Below, in pieces: positions 1-5,369 of a DNA stretch of 8,356 bases. This DNA is from DUUS01 sp964416365 (GTDB taxonomy: Bacteria; Bacillota_I; Bacilli_A; RF39; UBA660). The stretch covers positions 1-8,356 of the forward strand of contig CAYQDO010000035.1 in NCBI GenBank assembly GCA_964416365.1. Reading direction: 5' to 3'. Both the position numbers and the translations under genes were made by a program. The notes under the pieces are model-generated. The model made no database searches. It was not told the origin of the DNA and worked only from the letters and a program-made list of their open reading frames with translations. Within the stretch, counting starts at the first letter, position 1; each line of letters opens with the position of its first letter.

Positions 1-36
1 AAAGATCCAGATTATCGAAGAAAACTAGCTTCATAA
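1..36 (+). CDS. C-terminal tail of an upstream protein (partial)
   Basis: The first twelve codons read without interruption as KDPDYRRKLAS followed by TAA at 34-36. A basic, polar tail like this is plausible for a protein C-terminus, but it is too short to identify. In Bacilli the gene before rlmN is often rsmB (16S rRNA methyltransferase); this tail does not obviously match the usual RsmB end, so I do not assign it. There is room for only 49 nt before the rlmN start, and that spacer carries a promoter, so the two genes may be separately transcribed. A weak A/T-only stem (21-27 with 42-50, one bulge) followed by a T run could end the upstream transcript. Confidence 0.4.
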   Translation, partial: KDPDYRRKLAS

Positions 37-61
37 AAATATAGTGTTTTTTTTAGCTATT

Positions 62-70
62 TGGTATACT
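62..70 (+). promoter_or_regulatory. extended -10 promoter of the rlmN operon
   Basis: TGG followed by TATACT (65-70) is a good extended -10 element for the main sigma factor. The -35 position 17 bp upstream (42-47, TAGTGT) is poor, which extended -10 promoters tolerate. Transcription would begin near base 77, giving a leader of only about 9 nt that starts at the AGGTG ribosome binding site (77-81). A perfect 10-bp palindrome, CTAATATTAG (69-78), spans the -10 end and start site; in such AT-rich DNA it may be chance. Confidence 0.5.
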
Positions 71-85
71 AATATTAGGTGTAAT

Positions 86-1108
86 ATGAAAAATATTTTA
101 GGATATCAATATGAAGAATTAGAAAAAGAATTAATTAATATAAATGAAAAAAAATATCGTACTAGACAAATCTATGAATGGTTATATGTTCATAAAGAAT
201 ATGATTTTAATAAGATGAGTAACATTGGTAAAGAATCCATTAAAAATTTAGAAAAGACCTTTGACATTGATTTTATTAAAATAAAGGAAAAACAAACAAG
301 TGAATTTACAAATAAATACTTGTTTGAACTTTTAGATGGCAATTTAATTGAAGCTGTTTTGATGAAACATGATTATGGAAATAGCTTATGTGTGTCTTCC
401 CAAGTTGGTTGCAGCATGGGCTGTTCTTTTTGTGCCAGTGGACTTTTAAAAACTATTCGTAATTTAGAAGCTTATGAAATGGTAGAGCAAGTACTATTAG
501 CCCAAAAAGATTTAGATAAAAGAATAGATAGCGTTGTCATAATGGGAATTGGGGAACCCTTTAATAATTATGACAATGTTTTGAAATTCATCAAAATTAT
601 TAATCATTCATATGGACTTGCCATTGGGGCAAGGCATATTACGGTGTCTACTTGTGGAATAATTCCTAAGATAAAAGAGTTTGCTAATGAGAATATTCAG
701 GTTAATTTAGCTATAAGCTTACATGCTCCTAATGATGAGTTAAGATCATCAATTATGAAGATAAATGAAGTTTACAAAATAAGCGACTTAATTAACACAA
801 TTAAGGAATATATTACAAAAACTAATAGACGAGTGACTATAGAATATGTTATGCTAAATAATGTAAATGATGGTATTAAAGAGGCTGAAGAGTTAGCAAA
901 GTTACTTCAAGGAATGAATGTATATGTAAATTTAATTCCTTATAATGAAAATGATTCCATCAGTTATAAGAAAAGCAGTCCGGAAAGGATAAAAGCCTTT
1001 TATGAATATATAAAAAAAACCGGTATCGATGTTACGGTTCGAAAAGAATTCGGTGGAAATATTGATGCAGCTTGTGGTCAGCTTCGGGCAAAAGAGGTGG
1101 AAAAATGA
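86..1108 (+). CDS. rlmN: RlmN: 23S rRNA A2503 / tRNA A37 C2-methyltransferase
   Basis: Radical-SAM enzyme of the RlmN/Cfr family (340 aa). It methylates C2 of A2503 in 23S rRNA at the peptidyl-transferase centre, and in characterised RlmN enzymes also C2 of A37 in some tRNAs. Visible motifs (numbering from the ATG at 86): an N-terminal helical RNA-binding region, CVSSQ with the resolving Cys102, the [4Fe-4S] motif CSMGCSFC (Cys109, Cys113, Cys116), the GIGEP motif near 154-158, SLHAP near 211, and the methyl-carrying Cys330 in ACGQL near the C-terminus. An in-frame GTG at 44 would add 14 residues, but they hold a promoter and resemble no family N-terminus; the ATG at 86 has AGGTG (77-81) upstream. 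It is the first gene of the operon, and its TGA overlaps the prpC ATG (ATGA). Context and sequence favour housekeeping RlmN over the resistance enzyme Cfr. Confidence 0.97.
   Translation: MKNILGYQYEELEKELININEKKYRTRQIYEWLYVHKEYDFNKMSNIGKESIKNLEKTFDIDFIKIKEKQTSEFTNKYLFELLDGNLIEAVLMKHDYGNSLCVSSQVGCSMGCSFCASGLLKTIRNLEAYEMVEQVLLAQKDLDKRIDSVVIMGIGEPFNNYDNVLKFIKIINHSYGLAIGARHITVSTCGIIPKIKEFANENIQVNLAISLHAPNDELRSSIMKINEVYKISDLINTIKEYITKTNRRVTIEYVMLNNVNDGIKEAEELAKLLQGMNVYVNLIPYNENDSISYKKSSPERIKAFYEYIKKTGIDVTVRKEFGGNIDAACGQLRAKEVEK
1093..1100 (+). promoter_or_regulatory. ribosome binding site of prpC, inside rlmN
   Basis: AGAGGTGG lies within the last rlmN codons, 4 nt before the ATG at 1105. It settles the prpC start: an in-frame TTG at 1072 has no such site and would add eleven non-conserved residues before the family start. 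Together with the ATGA stop/start overlap it implies translational coupling. Confidence 0.8.
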
Positions 1109-1851
1109 AATCATTTTATATAACTGATCCAGGAAGAGTAAGAACTCATAATGAAGATTCAGTAACAATTTTAAAAAACAAATCTGATGAACACCTAATG
1201 ATTGTAGCAGATGGAATGGGTGGACATCGTGCTGGTGAAGTTGCATCATCCATGGTCGTTACACAAATAGGGGGAAGATTTTCAGAACTAAGTACTATTG
1301 GTTCAAAATTAGATGCGGTAAGTTGGCTAAATGAAAATATTAATGAAGTTAATCGTAATATTATAAAATATGCTGAAGATCATACTGATTCAACAGGTCT
1401 GGGAACTACGGTTGTTATGGCATTACTTACTAAGGATTTCTTGATTTTTGCTAACATAGGAGATTCATGTGGTTTTGTACTAAAAGGTGAAAAATTACAT
1501 AAAGTTACCAAAGATCATACTTTAGTAAATTTACTGGTTGATTCTGGCGAATTATCGATAGAGGAAGCAGAAGCTCATCCTAAGAAAAATGTCCTAATGA
1601 GAGCTTTGGGATCAGCTGATAAACAAGAGTTAGATATATTTGATGTTGATACGAATGTTGATGCTATCCTTTTATGCAGTGATGGTTTAACCCATATGTT
1701 AACTAAGGAACAAGTCGAAAGAGTATTAATAGAAGAAGGAATCAGTGTTGAACAAAAGCTAATTAAATTAATTAAAAAATGTAATGCTAGAGGCGGATCT
1801 GATAATATTTCTATAGCTTATCTAATTAAAGAGGGCGGTGAGTTAGATTGA
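1105..1851 (+). CDS. prpC: PrpC/Stp: PP2C-family Ser/Thr protein phosphatase
   Basis: Cytosolic metal-dependent (PPM/PP2C) phosphatase (248 aa, typical length) that removes phosphate from targets of the PASTA kinase encoded next and from the kinase itself. The bacterial PP2C motifs occur in order: RTHNEDS at 13-19 (Asp18), VADGMGGHRAGE at 34-45 (Asp36 and Gly37, metal binding), GTTVV at 100-104, NIGDS at 117-121, a HPKKN...RALG segment at 158-169 (flap side), CSDGL at 191-195 (Asp193) and GGSDNIS at 230-236 (Asp233). All metal-ligand aspartates are present, so it should be active. No membrane segment. Its start overlaps rlmN by 4 nt and its TGA overlaps the TTG of prkC by 4 nt, so the phosphatase and kinase should be co-expressed. 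Confidence 0.96.
   Translation: MKSFYITDPGRVRTHNEDSVTILKNKSDEHLMIVADGMGGHRAGEVASSMVVTQIGGRFSELSTIGSKLDAVSWLNENINEVNRNIIKYAEDHTDSTGLGTTVVMALLTKDFLIFANIGDSCGFVLKGEKLHKVTKDHTLVNLLVDSGELSIEEAEAHPKKNVLMRALGSADKQELDIFDVDTNVDAILLCSDGLTHMLTKEQVERVLIEEGISVEQKLIKLIKKCNARGGSDNISIAYLIKEGGELD
1837..1841 (+). promoter_or_regulatory. weak ribosome binding site for the TTG start of prkC
   Basis: GGTGA, 6 nt before the TTG at 1848, matches the 3' part of an extended Shine-Dalgarno sequence. The TTG is the right start although ATG is the norm here: the next in-frame ATG (residue 15) would remove the family-conserved G-x-x-I-x-x-RYQI beginning of the kinase fold. Weak site plus TTG should lower kinase output relative to the phosphatase. 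Confidence 0.55.
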
Positions 1852-3587
1852 TTACAAAGGGGCAAAAAATAAATGACCGCTACCAAATAATGAAAACAAT
1901 TGGTGAAGGCGGCATGGCTAATGTATATTTGGCTTATGATGTGATATTGGAAAGAAATGTTGCCGTAAAAGTTTTAAGAGGCGATTTATCAACTGATGAG
2001 AAATTTGTAAGACGTTTTCAAAGAGAAGCACTTTCTGCTTCATCTTTATCTCATCCCAACATTGTTGAAGTCTATGATGTAGGTGAAGACAATGGTCTTT
2101 ACTATATTGTTATGGAATACATTGAAGGAAAACATTTAAAACAATTAATACGAAGAAGAGGTTCTTTAACTATTAAAGAAGTTATAGATATTATGCTGCA
2201 GATTACCGACGGTATGGCAGCTGCCCATGACTCATATATTATTCACCGTGATATTAAACCCCAAAATATTATGATTTTGGAAAATGGTATGGTTAAAATT
2301 ACCGATTTTGGTATTGCCATGGCTTTAAATGGTACCCAACTTACCCAAACTAATTCAGTAATGGGATCTGTGCATTATTTACCACCAGAACAAGCTTCTG
2401 GAAAAGGTTCAACTATCCAAAGCGATATTTATTCGATGGGTATTTTAATGTATGAATTATTAACCGGCAAACTTCCTTATAAAGGAGATAATGCTGTTGA
2501 AATAGCTTTGAAACATTTAAAAGAACCACTTCCGAGTATTCGAAAAGAACTACCTAATTTACCTCAATCTATTGAAAACATCATTTTAAAGGCGGCAGGT
2601 AAAAATCCTAAAAATCGTTATCCTGACGCAAGAGAAATGCATGATGATATAAAGACCTGTTTAGATGAAAGTCGTCAAAATGAAGTTCCTTATGTTTATC
2701 AATATTCAGAAAGTGATGAAACTTCTAAGAAAGAACGTCTCGTTATGGAAGAAGTTGTTGATGTTAAAGCTAAAGAAAAAAATATTGAGGAAACTGAAAA
2801 GGGTGAGATTATCGCTAAACAAATTACTGAAAAAGATTTAAAGAAAAAAGAAAATAAAACATTATTAATTCTAGGCGCAATATTTACTGGTTTAATAATT
2901 ATAACAACTTCAGTTATTTTGCTCCTACCTAAACTAACCGAAGCTAAAGACGTAGCAGTTCCTGATGTTGGGGGACTTACAGTTTCTGAAGCAGAAGAAT
3001 TGCTACGTAAAAATGGTCTTAAAGTAGCAGCCGAAATCAAAACTTCGACAAGTGATACTATTGAAGAGGGTAAAATAGTTAAATCTAATCCCGCAAGTGG
3101 TCGAGTAGTTAAAGAAGGAAGAGAAATAGTTCTTTATCAAAGTACTGGTGAAGGAACGTACGAACTAGAAGATTTTACCGGACGAAACTATATAGAAATT
3201 CGGACAATTTTAGAAAGAGTAAATAATTTATTTGTGGTTATTGTTGAAGAAGAAGTCGAAGATACATCCCAATATACCGAAGGTCAAATCATAAGACAAG
3301 ATCCAGCACCTGGGACAGAAGTTGTTCCGGGAGATACTGTAACTTTATATATTCCAGATATGACGGGAGTTTATCCAGATTTTAGAGAAGAAGAATATTC
3401 TTTAGCTGATTTAGAAGCATTTGCTAATAAGTATAATTTAAATCTAAAAATTGAATATGTTCAAACTGATTTATATGAAGTAGGTACTATCATGGACCAA
3501 ACACCAAAAGCTGGTACAGAAATTGTCAATGGTATGACTTTAAAAATAATAATTGCTGAAGAAAAAGATGAAAGTATAGTTGATTAG
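1848..3587 (+). CDS. prkC: PrkC/Stk: membrane Ser/Thr kinase with three PASTA domains
   Basis: Hanks-type Ser/Thr kinase (579 aa) with one membrane pass and extracellular PASTA repeats. Such kinases sense muropeptides or lipid II and phosphorylate cell-wall, division and translation proteins. Kinase domain about 11-270: Gly loop GEGGMAN (19-25), ATP lysine Lys41 (AVKVL), helix-C Glu60, HRD catalytic Asp135 with Lys137 and Asn140, DFG at 153-155, an activation loop with Thr163, Thr166 and Thr168, and PPE at 179-181. A charged juxtamembrane linker (about 271-337) precedes the membrane segment (about 338-360). PASTA repeats lie at about 366-432, 435-503 and 504-571, the same number as in Bacillus subtilis PrkC; the third is the most divergent. 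No C-terminal extra domain. It starts with TTG and overlaps prpC by 4 nt; rsgA follows after 15 nt. Confidence 0.97.
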   Translation: MITKGQKINDRYQIMKTIGEGGMANVYLAYDVILERNVAVKVLRGDLSTDEKFVRRFQREALSASSLSHPNIVEVYDVGEDNGLYYIVMEYIEGKHLKQLIRRRGSLTIKEVIDIMLQITDGMAAAHDSYIIHRDIKPQNIMILENGMVKITDFGIAMALNGTQLTQTNSVMGSVHYLPPEQASGKGSTIQSDIYSMGILMYELLTGKLPYKGDNAVEIALKHLKEPLPSIRKELPNLPQSIENIILKAAGKNPKNRYPDAREMHDDIKTCLDESRQNEVPYVYQYSESDETSKKERLVMEEVVDVKAKEKNIEETEKGEIIAKQITEKDLKKKENKTLLILGAIFTGLIIITTSVILLLPKLTEAKDVAVPDVGGLTVSEAEELLRKNGLKVAAEIKTSTSDTIEEGKIVKSNPASGRVVKEGREIVLYQSTGEGTYELEDFTGRNYIEIRTILERVNNLFVVIVEEEVEDTSQYTEGQIIRQDPAPGTEVVPGDTVTLYIPDMTGVYPDFREEEYSLADLEAFANKYNLNLKIEYVQTDLYEVGTIMDQTPKAGTEIVNGMTLKIIIAEEKDESIVD

Positions 3588-3592
3588 TTTTC

Positions 3593-3598
3593 AGGAGG
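3593..3598 (+). promoter_or_regulatory. strong ribosome binding site of rsgA
   Basis: A perfect AGGAGG sits 4 nt before the rsgA ATG at 3603, in the 15-nt gap after prkC. No -10 box or terminator fits in this gap, so rsgA is read from the same transcript but translated independently of prkC. Confidence 0.8.
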
Positions 3599-3602
3599 AT
3601 AA

Positions 3603-4421
3603 ATGGAAGGCACAATAGTCAAACAAATAAGCAATTTATATACTGTTGAAGCTAATAATAAATTATATGAATGCCGAGCTAGGGGTAAGTTTTATCATGA
3701 TAAACTTACTCCTTTAGTTGGTGATAAGGTAATTATTGATTCAAAAAATAATTATATTTTGGAAATAAAACCTAGAAAAAACTATCTAGATAGACCAAGT
3801 ATTGCTAATGTAGATACTTGTTTAATTATTACGAGTGTTAAAAAACCTAACTTGGATTTAAACTTACTTGATAAGTTATTATGTATAATTATTCATAGTA
3901 AAATAAAACCTATTATCTGTTTTACCAAAATAGATTTGTTAAATCATAATGAAAAGAAAGTAATAAAAAAAGCATTAAAATATTATCAAAAAATTGGTAT
4001 TAAAACATTTACCAATAAAGAGTTACGTAAAATAACTAGGACGATAGCTAATGAAACTATCGTATTAACCGGTCAGACCGGATCAGGAAAAAGTACTTTA
4101 TTAAATCGTTTAAATAAAGAATTAAATTTAGCTACTAATCCCATAAGTGACGCTTTAGGTAGAGGTATTCATACGACAAGACACGTTGAACTTTTCAAAT
4201 ATGAAACATCACTAATTGCTGATACTCCCGGATTTAGTGCTATTGAAATAGATTCTTTAACGAAAGAGGAAATAAGAGCCACATTTCCTGAATTTATGGT
4301 AAAGTGTGAATATGATGATTGTATGCATATTAAGGAACCAAACTGCACGGTTCGTAAATTAACAGAAGAAAAAAAGATTTTGGGAAGTCGTTATCAAAAT
4401 TATTTAAAGTTTGTGAGGTAA
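3603..4421 (+). CDS. rsgA: RsgA: circularly permuted GTPase for 30S subunit maturation
   Basis: Ribosome-associated GTPase (272 aa) that acts late in 30S assembly, checking the decoding centre and helping release RbfA. Architecture: N-terminal OB fold (about 1-65, ending in the conserved N-Y-L-D-R-P segment), then a circularly permuted GTPase with G4 TKID (108-111) before G1 GQTGSGKST (157-165), a switch region with RGIHTT (187-192) and G3 DTPG (207-210). A C-terminal zinc knuckle follows with Cys235, Cys240, His242 and Cys248 (C-x4-C-x-H-x5-C). It is shorter than the usual 290-300 aa; the stretch between G4 and G1 is compact, and the common G5 'SA' signature is not obvious. The P-loop reads GQTGSGKS rather than the usual G-x-SGVGKS. 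In other Bacilli RsgA is a substrate of PrkC, consistent with this neighbourhood. Confidence 0.96.
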   Translation: MEGTIVKQISNLYTVEANNKLYECRARGKFYHDKLTPLVGDKVIIDSKNNYILEIKPRKNYLDRPSIANVDTCLIITSVKKPNLDLNLLDKLLCIIIHSKIKPIICFTKIDLLNHNEKKVIKKALKYYQKIGIKTFTNKELRKITRTIANETIVLTGQTGSGKSTLLNRLNKELNLATNPISDALGRGIHTTRHVELFKYETSLIADTPGFSAIEIDSLTKEEIRATFPEFMVKCEYDDCMHIKEPNCTVRKLTEEKKILGSRYQNYLKFVR

Positions 4422-4425
4422 TAAA

Positions 4426-5046
4426 ATGAAAGTAGCTGTTTCTTTTATTAAAAGTAAATATAAGGAAAAAGAAACCATTCGCTTAATTGATCAAACGGAT
4501 GCAGATTATGTTCATGTTGATATTATGGATGGTAAATTTGTCACGGAAAAAAATTATACTACCGGCCAAATTAATGATTACGTAAAAGGTATATCTAAAA
4601 AATTAGATGTGCATTTAATGTGTGAAAATCCTTGCAAATATATAAAAGATTATGTACTACTTAATACCGAGTATTTAACTTTTCATCTTGAGGCAGTGGA
4701 TAATCCAGAAGAAATCATAAAGGAAATTCATTCTTACGGAATTAAATGTGGTATAAGTATTAAACCAAATACTCCAACTACCAAATTGGAACCATATTTA
4801 GAAAAAATAGAACAGGTTTTAATAATGAGTGTTGAGCCAGGCGAGGGTGGTCAAGAATTCATGCCGGAAACGACTCAAAAGATTAATGGTTTAAAAGCAT
4901 TAGGCTTAACTAATTTTATTATCAACGTTGATGGTGGAATAAATGATAAAACTATAGAAAATGTTAGAAATGCTGATATGGTTGTAAGCGGGTCATATGT
5001 TTGTTTGAGTGATAATTATCAACAGCAAATTAATAAATTAAGATAA
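4426..5046 (+). CDS. rpe: Rpe: ribulose-phosphate 3-epimerase (divergent)
   Basis: TIM-barrel epimerase (206 aa; the family is usually 215-225) interconverting D-ribulose 5-phosphate and D-xylulose 5-phosphate in the pentose phosphate pathway. The metal and catalytic set is complete: His30 and Asp32 in HVDIMDGKFV, His63 in DVHLMCENP and Asp169 in VDGGIN; Asp32 and Asp169 serve as acid/base. Also present are FHLEA (86-90), SIKPNTP (111-117) and MSVEPGEGGQEF (134-145). Unusual points: the N-terminal SILSAD-type motif is replaced by VSFIKSKY, the usual PNITFG after FVP is missing, and GFGGQ reads GEGGQ. A related sugar-phosphate epimerase such as allulose-6-phosphate 3-epimerase is the main alternative, but the rsgA-rpe order is standard in Firmicutes. 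The GAGGT site (4415-4419) lies inside the rsgA end; gap 4 nt. Last gene of the operon. Confidence 0.9.
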   Translation: MKVAVSFIKSKYKEKETIRLIDQTDADYVHVDIMDGKFVTEKNYTTGQINDYVKGISKKLDVHLMCENPCKYIKDYVLLNTEYLTFHLEAVDNPEEIIKEIHSYGIKCGISIKPNTPTTKLEPYLEKIEQVLIMSVEPGEGGQEFMPETTQKINGLKALGLTNFIINVDGGINDKTIENVRNADMVVSGSYVCLSDNYQQQINKLR

Positions 5047-5076
5047 AAAAAAGTAAGTTAAACTTACAATTTTTTT
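5045..5076. terminator. bidirectional intrinsic terminator between rpe and the convergent small gene
   Basis: Stem GTAAG (5053-5057) pairs with CTTAC (5063-5067) around TTAAA; the perfect symmetry extends to 7 bp on paper. It is flanked by an A run (5045-5052) and a T run (5070-5076), so each strand has a hairpin followed by a U tract. It ends the rpe operon on the plus strand and the 81-aa gene on the minus strand, whose stop codon (5064-5066) lies in the stem. The stem is short with only two G-C pairs, so efficiency may be moderate. Confidence 0.75.
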
Positions 5077-5309
5077 ATGTTTACGCAGTCATTAATATAA
5101 ATAATATCACGATTATTGGTAATTAGATAATTATCGGTTTTACCAATTATTTTAGTGACAAATGAACGGTTTTCAGTTTGTATTAAAGCATCTACAGGGA
5201 AAGTATCGAAGCTACTTTCTCTGTTTTCCTTATCTCCACTATAAAAAGTTTTTTGAGATATTTCAATATTCTCATCTATTTTATTTTTAAATATTTCTGG
5301 TAAACTCAT
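5064..5309 (-). CDS. hypothetical 81-aa protein, unknown function
   Basis: I do not recognise this protein. Evidence that it is real: a strong GGAGGG site (5315-5320) 5 nt before the ATG at 5309, a TATAAT box further upstream, a terminator at its end, and an intergenic position not shared with any plus-strand gene. Residues 1-24 (SLPEIFKNKIDEN...) look like a charged amphipathic helix. A polar linker rich in Glu, Asn and Ser follows (25-36). Residues 37-81 alternate hydrophobic and polar residues as in a small beta barrel: VDALIQ, FVTKIIG, NYLITN, DIIYIND, VNIKKL. This resembles Sm-like or SH3-like beta folds only in general pattern, which is inference. There is no signal peptide or membrane segment, so it is probably cytosolic. 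It is divergent from the SEDS gene across 60 bp. Confidence 0.8.
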   Translation of the reverse strand: MSLPEIFKNKIDENIEISQKTFYSGDKENRESSFDTFPVDALIQTENRSFVTKIIGKTDNYLITNNRDIIYINDCVNIKKL

Positions 5310-5314
5310 ATATT

Positions 5315-5320
5315 CCCTCC
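5315..5320 (-). promoter_or_regulatory. strong ribosome binding site of the 81-aa minus-strand gene
   Basis: On the minus strand GGAGGG lies 5 nt before the ATG at 5309. This near-consensus site in AT-rich spacer DNA is the main argument that the small reading frame is translated. Confidence 0.75.
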
Positions 5321-5329
5321 GTTTATTGT

Positions 5330-5335
5330 ATTATA
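5330..5335 (-). promoter_or_regulatory. -10 box (TATAAT) for the 81-aa minus-strand gene
   Basis: A perfect TATAAT on the minus strand ends 20 nt before the ATG and 9 nt before the ribosome binding site. No good -35 box lies 16-18 bp further upstream; the best candidate, TTGTAG (5362-5357), is 21 bp away. The -10 alone supports the call. Confidence 0.4.
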
Positions 5336-5357
5336 TGCATAAAACGCCTAAACGAGC

Positions 5358-5363
5358 TACAAT
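5358..5363 (+). promoter_or_regulatory. possible -10 box directly before the SEDS gene
   Basis: TACAAT ends 6 nt before the ATG at 5370, so transcription from it would start at or next to the A of the ATG and give a leaderless mRNA. The -35 match is weak (TATGCA at 5334-5339, 18-bp spacer). A second candidate, TATTAT at 5329-5334, would give a leader of about 29 nt but still no Shine-Dalgarno sequence. Confidence 0.3.
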
Positions 5364-5369
5364 AATAAT

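Noticed and set aside
21..54. A/T-only stem and T run as terminator of the upstream gene
   Set aside because: The stem is imperfect, carries a bulge and has almost no G-C pairs; too weak to list as a feature.
44..85. GTG start extending RlmN by 14 residues
   Set aside because: The stretch contains a promoter, has no ribosome binding site in front of the GTG, and the added residues do not fit the family; the ATG at 86 has AGGTG.
86..1108. Cfr-type antibiotic resistance methyltransferase
   Set aside because: Operon context with prpC-prkC-rsgA-rpe and the RlmN-like N-terminal region indicate the housekeeping enzyme.
932..1249. Minus-strand open frame of 105 codons across the rlmN/prpC junction
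   Set aside because: It lies antisense to two well-conserved genes, has no ribosome binding site, and its translation shows no family motif.
2699..3040. Minus-strand open frame of 113 codons inside prkC
   Set aside because: It is antisense to the linker, membrane and first PASTA region; the Ser/Thr-rich translation is what antisense of Glu/Lys/Val codons gives.
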